This document shows, one piece after another, positions 9,717 through 18,757 of a DNA stretch of 64,000 bases. The notes below the pieces were generated by a model, which ran no database searches, was not told where the DNA came from, and saw only the letters and a list, made by a program, of their open reading frames with translations. The position numbers and the translations under genes were made by a program. Every line of letters starts with the position of its first letter. Position 1 is the first letter of the stretch. The stretch is from Vallitalea pronyensis (GTDB lineage: Bacteria; Bacillota; Clostridia; Lachnospirales; Vallitaleaceae). The stretch lies in NCBI RefSeq assembly GCF_018141445.1, contig NZ_CP058649.1:5041001-5105000 (forward strand), read 5' to 3'.

Positions 9717-9841
9717 GAAGGCTATCCATAAAAGTAAAAAACGTCCATCTCACAGTAAAATATAAGAGGTTGAAATCAAGCATAACCTCTTATATTTTGC
9801 GAAATCTCTAGCTAACGAAATGACTTTTACAGGACAGCCCC
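9717..9841. repeat. Structured inverted-repeat element between binding-protein and permease genes
   Basis: The outer arms GGCTATCCATAAAAGT (9720-9735) and ACTTTTACAGGACAGCCCC (9823-9841) are complementary with few mismatches. Inside lies a perfect 15-bp hairpin: AAAATATAAGAGGTT (9757-9771) against its reverse complement (9784-9798). It lies in the 248-bp gap after the solute-binding gene. It probably works as an intercistronic stem-loop that lets the binding protein be made in excess over the permeases. The outer stem belongs to the dispersed GGGCTGTCC family. Confidence 0.6.
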
Positions 9842-9888
9842 AGAAAACGCTTCAAAACCCAATACTTTTTAAGTCAACTGCCTATCCC

Positions 9889-11886
9889 TTATCGATCAAA
9901 ATAGAATTGAACGGGTTTCGCATGTCCATATCCTCTAAATGGATCATTATATAATAACGTATTTGGTACGTTCTTTAAATCATTCTTTACCAGAAGAACC
10001 AATGGGTTTGGACTGGCATAACCGATATACCATTGATTTTTTTGATGCAAGTCAATGATTTTTTCAGCATACTCCAGAGCCACTTCTTTTTTCGTTGCTG
10101 ATGCAATCTTGTCCCAATGCTCCACCAATGTTGCAATGTCCCCTTCAGGAGCTATACCCTGATCACCATTACTTGCAATATAGGAAGCATATTGCCCAAA
10201 CAAAGGTGAATTAATGGTAACAGGTACTAAATTATCCGGACGAAGAATTAAATCAAATGAACCTACCTTCTGAGATACACCTTCTAAGCCATTGTTTAAT
10301 TTTAATTCTTCATATAATGTTTCATCCACTGCTTTTACATTGGTTTTGATACCCACTGCTTCATAATACATTTTTAACAATTCTTCCGCTTGACCTTCTG
10401 ATTGTTTCGTACTGTGATAAAGGATGAATGTAAAATCAGAACCATCTGCATAGGTTCTAAAACCTGTACTCTCATTCATGGGCAGCCCCATATCATCTAA
10501 CAATTCATTTGCTCTTGCTACGTCATATGTATTCCATTGATCAGCCCAGCCTTCTCTGTAATACTTTAAGCCTTCTGGAATACTTGCCTGTTGTGGCACA
10601 GCAAGTCCATCGGTTATTAATTCCGTTAACTCTGCTCGATCAACAGCTACAGATAACGCTTCTCTAAAACGAATATCTTGGAATACCTTTCGTAACTTTT
10701 CATCTTCAACAGTTTGGTTTAATACGATACCGATACTTGTCCAGTCCGATGAACTCCATTTTGTGATGCGGTAATCACCAGCATCTTTGTTTTCCATCAA
10801 TAAGGTAAACTCCGTGAAATCATAACCACGAATATCAATATTACCAGCAATACCCTCTAAAATAAAGTGATCTTTGCTTTCTACTTTGTCACATACAATA
10901 CGGTCAATATAAGGTAATTGTTTACCTTCTTCGTCTACTTTAAAATAGTATGGATTTCTTTCAAATACTGTTCTAGAATCATCCGGATCATTTTGAATAA
11001 TCCAAGGTCTTAAGGTTGGTCGATTCACTTCGATCCAATAATAATAGCCTGTTTGCTTTCCTAAGGTTTTAATGTCTTCATAGCCCAGCTCCTTAGCTTT
11101 AGCTAATGCTGTATCTTCTCCAACAATATGAGGGAGCAATTGCTCATGGTAGTGCTTTGGAGCAAATAACCACTTATTATCAATAGCTAACCGCTCTAGG
11201 AACATGACACTGGGATACTTGTGAATGACTCTAAATGTATAATCGTCAACTTTTGTCACTTCAGCTAAAGCCTTATCTCCTGTCTCTGGATCAACAGAAT
11301 AGTAGCAGTTATACACGGATTTTCCAAATGTTTCTTTTAGCACCATTTCATGATAGTAGAAGATAACATCATCTGCTGTAAAAGGTACCCCATCTGACCA
11401 TTTCATGCCTTCTCTTAAATAAATGGTATAGACTGTAGCATCATCATTCACCTGATAACCTTTTGCTACATTGGGCTCAATACCTGAACCGTCTTGTTTA
11501 AATCGAAATAAAGCTTCCTCTGTAATCTTTTCTAAAGTCCACTTGTCTTTTGATCCTCTCCAAGGAAAATGCAAGTCACCACCATATTTTCCAATGGCAT
11601 CAAAAACAGGCTCAATCATCATATCCGCAGCAACCGGAAGTCTTTCCTCAACTTTTGGTAAGTCACCTGCTGTCACCATATCTGAAAGCATGGGGGCTTC
11701 TTGGAGGGTTGCAATATCAGCTCCTGTAATATCAACTGCCTTGGCTTCATCTAATGCTTCTTCCACAGCATCATCACTGGTTGCAGGTACATCTTCCTCT
11801 GGTTCGGTATCTTTTGACTGACACCCTGTAAACATGGATAGCATGCATGAAACAGCTATTAATAGTGCTAAAAAACTCTTTTTCAT
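9889..11886 (-). CDS. Extracellular solute-binding lipoprotein, family 5 (OppA-like)
   Basis: A 665-residue lipoprotein with signal MKKSFLALLIAVSCMLSMFTGC; the lipobox Cys is about residue 22. The SBP family 5 pattern is clear: YTIYLREGMKWSDGVPFTADDVIFYY, RFREALSVAVDRAEL and NELLDDMGL. It is over 100 residues longer than typical OppA, which suits a bulky ligand. GGGAGG precedes the ATG at 11886; longer upstream starts lie inside the HAD gene and would hide the signal peptide. It captures substrate outside the membrane for the Opp-type permeases downstream. Given the surrounding PL22, GH105 and GH28 genes, an oligogalacturonide or rhamnogalacturonan fragment is the inferred ligand. Confidence 0.9.
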   Translation of the reverse strand: MKKSFLALLIAVSCMLSMFTGCQSKDTEPEEDVPATSDDAVEEALDEAKAVDITGADIATLQEAPMLSDMVTAGDLPKVEERLPVAADMMIEPVFDAIGKYGGDLHFPWRGSKDKWTLEKITEEALFRFKQDGSGIEPNVAKGYQVNDDATVYTIYLREGMKWSDGVPFTADDVIFYYHEMVLKETFGKSVYNCYYSVDPETGDKALAEVTKVDDYTFRVIHKYPSVMFLERLAIDNKWLFAPKHYHEQLLPHIVGEDTALAKAKELGYEDIKTLGKQTGYYYWIEVNRPTLRPWIIQNDPDDSRTVFERNPYYFKVDEEGKQLPYIDRIVCDKVESKDHFILEGIAGNIDIRGYDFTEFTLLMENKDAGDYRITKWSSSDWTSIGIVLNQTVEDEKLRKVFQDIRFREALSVAVDRAELTELITDGLAVPQQASIPEGLKYYREGWADQWNTYDVARANELLDDMGLPMNESTGFRTYADGSDFTFILYHSTKQSEGQAEELLKMYYEAVGIKTNVKAVDETLYEELKLNNGLEGVSQKVGSFDLILRPDNLVPVTINSPLFGQYASYIASNGDQGIAPEGDIATLVEHWDKIASATKKEVALEYAEKIIDLHQKNQWYIGYASPNPLVLLVKNDLKNVPNTLLYNDPFRGYGHAKPVQFYFDR

Positions 11887-11890
11887 TTTT

Positions 11891-12460
11891 CTACCTCCCA
11901 TTTTTGTTGTAAGTGTAATCACCATACTTATTGTGAAGCTTCCTTTCCAGCTCATGAACCAATGTGATTAATTCTTTCGGCTCATGAATGGTATAGTCTG
12001 GTTCTTCTTCTTGGCAATTTGGTGCATAAGCATATCTTGGCGACCAATCAAGGAGTATACTTGTTATGCCTAAGTGATTGGCACCTTTTATATCCCTTTT
12101 AATATTATTTCCTACCATTAAAATCCTAGAGGTATCTGCATGGGTTAAACCCGCTGCACCCATTGCTGCCAGAAACATACTTGGGTGGGGCTTTTTTTGT
12201 TTAATCGTCTCAGAATAAATCATGGATGTAAAATAATCATAGACCCCATTTTGTTGAAGGACATTTTTAAAAGACTGGGCAAGCCCGTCAGCTACTAATA
12301 CTAACGTATACCCTTCTTCATAGAGGGCTTTAATTGTCTCAACTGCTCCTGGTATGACTTTTGCAGATAGCACAACGTCTTCATGATCTCTTGTTTCTGT
12401 TGATTCATCAATAATGGTATCCCCACTATCCATAAAGATGACAAGTTTTTTATTTTTCAC
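11891..12460 (-). CDS. HAD-family hydrolase
   Basis: About 189 residues with HAD motifs: motif I FMDSGDTI near the N-terminus (nucleophile Asp, then GDT in place of the common DGT), motif II LVLVADG, motif III KPHPSMF and motif IV MVGNNIKRDIKGANH. Such enzymes are cytoplasmic phosphatases or related hydrolases; the substrate is not evident. GGAGG sits 9 bases before GTG at 12460, so that start is preferred to the TTG at 12469. It ends 4 bp before the binding-protein gene and so looks like part of the transporter operon. That is unusual for a HAD protein and suggests a sugar-phosphate role. Confidence 0.75.
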   Translation of the reverse strand: MKNKKLVIFMDSGDTIIDESTETRDHEDVVLSAKVIPGAVETIKALYEEGYTLVLVADGLAQSFKNVLQQNGVYDYFTSMIYSETIKQKKPHPSMFLAAMGAAGLTHADTSRILMVGNNIKRDIKGANHLGITSILLDWSPRYAYAPNCQEEEPDYTIHEPKELITLVHELERKLHNKYGDYTYNKNGR

Positions 12461-12616
12461 GTCAACCAACCTCCAACATTTTTGTGTATACTATACGATA
12501 TTTAGGTATAACTTAACCTAAATTTAATATATTTTTTACATTCTTTCAATCTAATCACTAATCACTTTCACCAAATACGCCCTTGTTTCCATCATACACC
12601 CATCCAATAACAATTA

Positions 12617-13978
12617 CTACTCAATTTTTGCTAATAAATCAGAAATACTATGCATATTTTGTCCTTCCAGGGTGATTAGATTTTCTTTATAGGGTTCTAA
12701 CAAGGGCGCATGAATATGCATCTTATGGATATTCTTTAACCAAAGAGCTGACATATCGAACAGGTCCCTTTCTTCTGGCCAAGTCACCATGAAATTATCC
12801 ATATAGAGATGATGAACGCCATCTGCGACACATGCGGTTCTTGCCACACGTGCCTCTTTGCTTTTATTGGAGAATTGTGCACTGGACCAATCTTTGTATA
12901 ATCGTGCATCCGAAAAGCCTTTATCATAGATCAGGTGGATGTCTCTTAAAAATATATGATTAAGATAAGCACCTTTTTCAGCTGTTAGCATAATCTTACC
13001 TTTTGTTCTAGCAATAAAATTGGTGATCTGCACATTGTTAATACTGCCTAATTTTGAATCTTCGTTCCTTCTTCTTAAATCAAGATGTATAGGAATCCCT
13101 AAACCAACGGATGGTGTACCATGGGTATCAGCAACAATATTCGTTATGGTGATGTCTTCCATTGAACCGCCTTCCAAGGCATAGATACCAATAGGCCTTG
13201 TGGCGTGATAGATAATACTGTTACTGAATGTAATCTGCCGCATATCATAAAAAGATTCCGTTGCACCAAGCTTAAAGCCCACACAATTTGAACGCAATAA
13301 ACAATTTGTTACGGTTATTCTTTCACAAACGCCAGCATCAGGGGTGGTTTTTAAGACAATGGCATCATCGCCTGCTTCTATATGACAGTCACTAATCATA
13401 ACATCTTGGCAACCATTGATATCAATAGCATCGGTATTCGGTCCTAAGATATGGTTTAAGATTCTTATGCTCCTCATGTTAATCTGTTTACAGACGTTCA
13501 GATGAATGGTCCAACCAGGAGAATCCAAGATGGTAAAATCATGAAAGGTAATATTTCTGCACTGGGTCAACTCAAACAAGGGGCTGACTCTCTGCTGTTT
13601 CTCTTTATACCAGCCTCTAGCATCTGGTTTGTCTTTCCAGAATAAAGGACCCTGTCCATTAATAATACCTTTACCATCAATGAGGATATTCTCACAATGA
13701 TCACCTATAAATAAATGATAAGGTTGTCGATCCTTATTATGTCCCTGTTCATTGACATCATAGTGGTGAAGATTCTCAGATGCCACTAATTCAGAGCCCA
13801 CTTCAAAATGAATATGTACATTGCTTTTTAGATAAAGATTGGATACGAGGTATTTGCCAGCAGGTATATAAATCATATCCCCGCCAGAATGATGTGCTTG
13901 ATTGATGGCTAACTGGAAGACTTCCGTGTTTAATGTTTTTCCATCATTGACGCCGCCCAGCTCTAATATATTTATCAT
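12617..13978 (-). CDS. Glycoside hydrolase family 28 (polygalacturonase-like)
   Basis: A 453-residue right-handed beta-helix protein. The GH28 acid residues are present: NTDAID (Asp183) and GDDAIVLK (Asp204, Asp205). The classical Gly-His-Gly and Arg-Ile-Lys motifs are replaced around SNCVGFKLG (230-238), a variant I associate with bacterial exo-acting or rhamnogalacturonan-type members. The N-terminus shows the pectate-lyase-3-like start with TEVFQLAINQA and MIYIPAGKYLVSNLYLKSNV. There is no signal peptide, so it acts on imported oligosaccharides. It stands between the GH105 gene and the HAD/transporter operon. The exact linkage cleaved cannot be told from sequence. Confidence 0.85.
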   Translation of the reverse strand: MINILELGGVNDGKTLNTEVFQLAINQAHHSGGDMIYIPAGKYLVSNLYLKSNVHIHFEVGSELVASENLHHYDVNEQGHNKDRQPYHLFIGDHCENILIDGKGIINGQGPLFWKDKPDARGWYKEKQQRVSPLFELTQCRNITFHDFTILDSPGWTIHLNVCKQINMRSIRILNHILGPNTDAIDINGCQDVMISDCHIEAGDDAIVLKTTPDAGVCERITVTNCLLRSNCVGFKLGATESFYDMRQITFSNSIIYHATRPIGIYALEGGSMEDITITNIVADTHGTPSVGLGIPIHLDLRRRNEDSKLGSINNVQITNFIARTKGKIMLTAEKGAYLNHIFLRDIHLIYDKGFSDARLYKDWSSAQFSNKSKEARVARTACVADGVHHLYMDNFMVTWPEERDLFDMSALWLKNIHKMHIHAPLLEPYKENLITLEGQNMHSISDLLAKIE

Positions 13979-14142
13979 GCCAATTTCTCCTTATGGTCAA
14001 TATAAAATGGATTAGTAAAAAGTACATTTTGCAATCATGGTGTTTAACCTATGTTCATCGTACGTTTATGTCATTCATATTATATAACATCCTATAAACT
14101 TTCGTCTTTGGTTATTTATTACAACCCATCTCTCCTTGCTTT

Positions 14143-15249
14143 TTATTGGGCTTTCTTGTTGGCATCTTGATACATTAAGCCTTCAATAAAAAATAACAGT
14201 GCTAGGGCTTGACCATATGGCATGGGCTCTAGGGGTATATTTTTATAAAAATCTTTGTGGTCTCTTCCCATGGGTGTACCATAGGATACCTGCTTAACCA
14301 CGCCATCTTTATCAATGCGCTTCAATATAGGTTCTATAGCCTTTAATGCAACTTTTCTATATTTTTCATCAAGTATGCCTAAGCGACATGCCTTTAGAAT
14401 ACCGTATCCAAATCCTGCTGTAGCGCTGGATTCTGCATAGGACTCCTTATCATCGATAAGGGTATGCCACATACCTTCTTCATTTTGGAATTTACGTAAA
14501 CTAATGACTTGTCTTTCAAGTGTATGCATGAGGTATTTTTTCATACTGTCTTCAAGTTCAATCATCTCTATAAATTCAGGAATGGCCATGGTAACCCAAC
14601 AATTTCCTCTTCCCCAAAGAGCTTTCACAAAATTATGACTGCCATTAAATGTCCACCCATGATACCATAGACCTGTTTTGGCATGCGCTAAGTACTTGAT
14701 GTGTAATAAAAATTGATATTTTGCTTCTTCTATGTAGGCCCGATTATCCGTCATCTTACCCATTTTAGCTAGAAATAAAACCGTCATAAAAAGTGTATCA
14801 TCCCAGAGTTCCTGGTCATTCAACGTGTCCGACGTCATATGCTGAAAACCACCCTCTTTGGTTCTTGGCAGTTCATGCATGATCCATTCTGCCCAAGAAA
14901 TACATGCATCTAAATAGGTTGGGTTTTTGTTAAATTCACATAAGTTGGCTAATGTTAACATGGGTGTTGTGGTATTAATATTCTTAGAGGGCAGCCCTTC
15001 TTTAAAACGTTCTTCATAATACTTCTCTAATGTTTCCAGATAATAGGTATTTTTTGTATGCTGAAACAGTTTCCAAAATCCATACAATCCCACGCCCTGA
15101 GTCCACTCCCAGAAACGATATTTTGAAATATCGTCACCACCAAGATTATTGTTCTCCATATTATCCAGAAACTTAACATCATCTGTATAGAGTACCTTTT
15201 TAAAGGATTCACTTAATACGTTGATTTTTTCTTCTAGGTTATTCTTCAT
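14143..15249 (-). CDS. Unsaturated rhamnogalacturonyl hydrolase, GH105/GH88 family (copy 2)
   Basis: A 368-residue (alpha/alpha)6-barrel enzyme like the copy at 1853-3022. WDDTLFM (149-155) carries the catalytic Asp; WTQGVGLYGFWK (49-60) and YHGWTFNGSHNFVKALWGRGN are shared with copy 1. It should hydrate and release unsaturated galacturonate from lyase products in the cytoplasm. Its start overlaps the end of the 825-aa gene by 11 bp, so the two are translationally coupled. That makes it likely that the unknown upstream protein produces or modifies its substrate. Two divergent copies in one locus suggest different oligosaccharide specificities. Confidence 0.88.
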   Translation of the reverse strand: MKNNLEEKINVLSESFKKVLYTDDVKFLDNMENNNLGGDDISKYRFWEWTQGVGLYGFWKLFQHTKNTYYLETLEKYYEERFKEGLPSKNINTTTPMLTLANLCEFNKNPTYLDACISWAEWIMHELPRTKEGGFQHMTSDTLNDQELWDDTLFMTVLFLAKMGKMTDNRAYIEEAKYQFLLHIKYLAHAKTGLWYHGWTFNGSHNFVKALWGRGNCWVTMAIPEFIEMIELEDSMKKYLMHTLERQVISLRKFQNEEGMWHTLIDDKESYAESSATAGFGYGILKACRLGILDEKYRKVALKAIEPILKRIDKDGVVKQVSYGTPMGRDHKDFYKNIPLEPMPYGQALALLFFIEGLMYQDANKKAQ

Positions 15250-17716
15250 GACTGCTCTCCTTATATACTCTTAAAACTTTTTCTAAATGTATTTCATGTT
15301 TCCCAGCTTGTTCAATAACCTTACCATTACGATATAAACACTGATCATCACGTATTTCCAAAGTTCCATAATGAGGATCGATTATTTTAAGTTCTGTCTC
15401 GCCATTATATTCAAATACTGTTTCTTTCATTGATTTTTTAAAGGCATGAAAGCTACCCCATTCTTTTTTTGCACCACATTTTATATATACGCCATGATGT
15501 CGTCCATTGGATATACATTCTTTTCCTGTGGCTGCACCATAGGTGGTTATCTTTACATCATGACTAAATCGTATATAGACATACGTATCCTTTACTTGAA
15601 GATATAATTCTTTTTCTTGACATATGATCTCATCCATTCGCTCAGGCATTATATACGTGTGAATAAAATGAACTTGCTGACTTTCATCGATATTAAATAC
15701 CATTAACATAGCATTTCTATATTGTCTAACTAGAGGCATCATGCCATTACCTGCCCAGTAACTGGGTCTTTCCTCACCACTCATAGGCTTTTCCCCGGGA
15801 TGGTTAATAAATAGTTGTGTACTATCACCACTCATTGCAAGGTTCATGATATGTTGCTGGTGTCCTTGTGTAAAGGGTTTGTAACCTTGAACACAACTCA
15901 GAGCATAATCATCGGTCGTATACGTATACAAATGAGCATGGCTTTCACCTTGGGTGAGCTCGATCACAGCACCTTCATCATCACCAAGTGCTATTTCCTG
16001 ATAGTAATCTGGAGGCACATAGGATGATATACCGTACATGACCACTGCTCGGATTCTAAAATTCATAAACCCTTTTCCTGAAGTTATCCATTCAATAAAG
16101 GATGGTTCTGATAATTCTCTTGCTTTTAGTGTTTCCTCATATACCCTTCCATAAGAAGAAGATATAATGCCATTATAATTATGATAAGCCATCAGCTTAA
16201 AAAGAAAATCTAAGGCTTTTTTTGCCAATTGCTTTATATCGTCATCAGGAGCCTGATCATATAGATTAAAAAAACCAATCATATCAATGGGGACATAGGT
16301 CACAGAGTTCCATTCACCCAGACCATATTGAAAGAAATGATCAAACCAATGTACTAGCCTTTTCTTACCTATTTCTTTCTGTTTTTTTCCCTTTCTACCG
16401 CTTACAGTAAATACGTCATCTTCAAAGTAATCACCTGCCAAGTATTGTCCTACATGAAAGAGTAAGGCATGATTTTCGCTAAAATACCACATGACATCAT
16501 TACCTGGTTCATCAATCCAATATCTAAAGTCCAACAGTACCTTTTTTATTTGACAAACCGTTTCATCGGATAAAAAGTTTCTATAGTGTTTCAATAAATG
16601 AATCATCGTACCTAAATAAAAGTCAGCGCAGTCCTCTTTTTTTTCAATTTTTTTAATCGCTGTTTCTAATATTTCTTGAGCTTCATCCGTGAGTCTACCT
16701 TGGGTTTCTAGAATAGCAATGGTTTTCATAAGGAAATTTTCACCATGCTTGGATAAAAACACAAGCGCTTGTTTTTTTCTTTCATAAATGGTGTTTGCCT
16801 GCATATCATTAGATATCTTATGGCAATAATTACCAACCACCAACCTTCTCTTAATGGCTAAACGTCCAATGTCAATCTTCACATCCACTTTAAACATACC
16901 TACAGCTACGTCCAAAACATGACCTACACATAGCGAATGCGTACCTTTTTTCACTGTGTATTGTCGTATCTTATGCCTATCTTCTGGGCTTGGTAAACCA
17001 AGTATCTGTAGCTCTATATCGGATTGGACCAAATCAGGATTATAGTTGAGTATCATATGGCCTTCAGCATAAACATCTCGCTCAAAATATAAGCTTTCCA
17101 GAAAATTTTCCATGTGCTGAACCATTGTATCATCCTCATTCATATGAACAATACCTACTAATGGCTCTGTATCCACATATCTTAATTCTATATAGAAAAT
17201 AACATCTCTTTCTGCCAGCTCATCGGCATAAAGATGGAGTGTATTTTCTCCTTTTTTGCATGTAATCTTAATCTTCTTTAATGACCCTATATTTCTAGAA
17301 TAGGGGGTAAACGATGCTGCTAATTCATCATTGACCCAAAGCTTTACCCCACCACATGTATAAAGTTCAAATGCCAATTCGCAATCTCTTTCCACATAAA
17401 TCTTTGTCTCACCTGAAAAAGATATATAGTGGGGTGTATGAATAAAGGTTGTAAATTCAACACGATTATTTTCAAATGGAAAATAAAAATCTGTCAGACA
17501 TACCTTCTTCACATCGCCAAGAGAAATTTGGTTAATTGGCATCTTCTCTAAAAATGCTTCTCTTACAGGATAAAGAACAGGTATATACTCTTCCCCTGGA
17601 TTAACCTCCTCATGAAAGCATTTGGATTCTGATTGAAAGGGGGTTCTTTTTATCTTGGAGATGAACCAACGATTGACTGCTTGACTTTGATTAATTACAT
17701 ACTTATACTGATGCAT
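15239..17716 (-). CDS. Uncharacterised 825-aa pectin-locus protein, possible lyase-like enzyme
   Basis: I do not recognise the family. By inspection, residues about 65-190 look like a beta-sandwich with a carbohydrate-binding flavour (GGVKLWVNDELAASF, LHLYADELAERD). Residues about 310-580 are helical and resemble an (alpha/alpha) toroid, with YFSENHALLFHVGQYLAGD (411-429), GEWNS (467-471) and SSSYGRVY (519-526). The C-terminal 240 residues look beta-rich. This order resembles toroid polysaccharide lyases, in which Asn, His and Tyr catalyse. N415, H416 and Y522/Y526 are candidates, but this is inference. No signal peptide is seen. Coupled to the GH105 gene and close to GH28, it probably acts on the same oligosaccharides. 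Confidence 0.6.
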   Translation of the reverse strand: MHQYKYVINQSQAVNRWFISKIKRTPFQSESKCFHEEVNPGEEYIPVLYPVREAFLEKMPINQISLGDVKKVCLTDFYFPFENNRVEFTTFIHTPHYISFSGETKIYVERDCELAFELYTCGGVKLWVNDELAASFTPYSRNIGSLKKIKITCKKGENTLHLYADELAERDVIFYIELRYVDTEPLVGIVHMNEDDTMVQHMENFLESLYFERDVYAEGHMILNYNPDLVQSDIELQILGLPSPEDRHKIRQYTVKKGTHSLCVGHVLDVAVGMFKVDVKIDIGRLAIKRRLVVGNYCHKISNDMQANTIYERKKQALVFLSKHGENFLMKTIAILETQGRLTDEAQEILETAIKKIEKKEDCADFYLGTMIHLLKHYRNFLSDETVCQIKKVLLDFRYWIDEPGNDVMWYFSENHALLFHVGQYLAGDYFEDDVFTVSGRKGKKQKEIGKKRLVHWFDHFFQYGLGEWNSVTYVPIDMIGFFNLYDQAPDDDIKQLAKKALDFLFKLMAYHNYNGIISSSYGRVYEETLKARELSEPSFIEWITSGKGFMNFRIRAVVMYGISSYVPPDYYQEIALGDDEGAVIELTQGESHAHLYTYTTDDYALSCVQGYKPFTQGHQQHIMNLAMSGDSTQLFINHPGEKPMSGEERPSYWAGNGMMPLVRQYRNAMLMVFNIDESQQVHFIHTYIMPERMDEIICQEKELYLQVKDTYVYIRFSHDVKITTYGAATGKECISNGRHHGVYIKCGAKKEWGSFHAFKKSMKETVFEYNGETELKIIDPHYGTLEIRDDQCLYRNGKVIEQAGKHEIHLEKVLRVYKESSHEE

Positions 17717-17841
17717 TTTATCACTCTTTTCTTAATAATAGCATTCCTAAGTTATCTTAAATGATACAGGGAATAAGGAACAAAAACAACGCATATACAT
17801 GTTATCTTTATTTAAAACATTGCATATTTTGCTTTTTTACT

Positions 17842-17864
17842 CATGGTTTAATCGTTAAAACATG
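17842..17864. promoter_or_regulatory. Palindromic operator candidate upstream of the 825-aa gene operon
   Basis: CATGGTTTAA, then TCG, then TTAAAACATG: ten-base arms with nine complementary positions. It lies in the 231-bp gap between the end of the IclR gene and the start of the 825-aa protein gene. IclR-family proteins bind such palindromes, and the adjacent IclR gene makes it the natural candidate. AACATTGCATAT (17816-17827), also found at the araC promoter, lies just downstream in the direction of transcription. Confidence 0.4.
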
Positions 17865-17880
17865 GAATGGATGACATTAA

Positions 17881-17920
17881 AAAGAGGCTATCCAAAAATA
17901 CATTTTAGGACAGCCCCTTG
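17881..17920 (-). terminator. Intrinsic terminator after the IclR gene
   Basis: On the minus strand AAGGGGCTGTCC pairs with GGATAGCCTCTT around a 14-base AT-rich loop and is followed by a T run, 28 bp after the IclR stop. The loop sequence AAAATACATTTTAGGA is also found in the repeat at 40198-40319. Confidence 0.7.
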
Positions 17921-17947
17921 ATGTGCAACGTGTTATTAAGGCATCCG

Positions 17948-18685
17948 CTATGATTTAAAACACTGACTTCTAATGTTATCTACTGCTTTTATCATTTTAC
18001 ATATCAAAGCACTGCGACTACCTTCAAGATGCTGTTGGAAAGTTCCTGCTCCCAGTATGGCTATGGGCTTTTCCTCGCCACCATATAGGGGTATACCAAT
18101 ACGAAGGATATTTTTCTTCAGATACCCATCATCCACCATAATGCCTTCCTGCTGAAATTGTGCTTCCATTCGCTGTAAATCATGAAGTGACATCTTTGTA
18201 TCATCATGGTAGCTTGCCATGATCTGTTCTTTTAAGGATGCATTCAGATGCATCACATAGGGCATCCCCCAAACCATGGAACGGGCATATGGATAGCTCT
18301 CCCCAATAGCCATCATGGTCAAATTATCTTTATGAGCATGTTTCGTTAATACAATATATTGATCTTCTGTATACACAATGAGCAAAAGGCTCACTCCAAA
18401 TGTCTCACTAATTTCTACTAAATATTGCTTTGCAATTTGTTTCAGATGCTGCCATGGATTATTTTTCTGGGCTAAGCTAAAAAACTTTAAACCAAGAATA
18501 TATTTATTATCCAAGTTCTTTTGAACATAATCACCATGTCTCAGGGTATGCAAATAGCGATTCAGGCTACTAACATTGTATCCTGTTAAACTTTGTAGTT
18601 GGTTAAAACTTACCTGCTCTTCCTTAGCAATAATTTCTAGAATCTTAAGTCCTTTTTCCAGTGCAGGAGCTGGCGTAATGGCCAT
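17948..18685 (-). CDS. IclR-family transcriptional regulator
   Basis: About 245 residues. PALEKGLKILEIIAKEE followed by VSFNQLQSLTGYNVSSLNRYL is the standard IclR winged-helix start, and the remainder (about 75-245) fits the IclR effector domain. KdgR, a pectin regulator of enterobacteria, is from this family, so sensing of a pectin intermediate is plausible. The ATG at 18685 gives the conserved N-terminus; AGAAAGG is 13 bases upstream, and in-frame ATG/GTG codons at 18697/18694 lie closer to it, so the exact start is uncertain. It follows the MFS gene by 60-70 bp and is followed by a terminator. Confidence 0.85.
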   Translation of the reverse strand: MAITPAPALEKGLKILEIIAKEEQVSFNQLQSLTGYNVSSLNRYLHTLRHGDYVQKNLDNKYILGLKFFSLAQKNNPWQHLKQIAKQYLVEISETFGVSLLLIVYTEDQYIVLTKHAHKDNLTMMAIGESYPYARSMVWGMPYVMHLNASLKEQIMASYHDDTKMSLHDLQRMEAQFQQEGIMVDDGYLKKNILRIGIPLYGGEEKPIAILGAGTFQQHLEGSRSALICKMIKAVDNIRSQCFKS

Positions 18686-18757
18686 ACATATCACCATACC
18701 TTTCTACTTCTTGTACGCATATACCACTTATTTCTTCCCCGAAAGATCATATGCTAT

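Noticed and set aside
9833-9860. Catabolite (cre) site near AAAACGCTTCA
   Set aside because: One base too short against the cre consensus and positioned downstream of a gene, not at a promoter.
11471-11821. Plus-strand open frame opposite the OppA-like gene
   Set aside because: It is antisense to a clearly coding lipoprotein gene, has no ribosome site and has low-complexity Ser/Ala composition.
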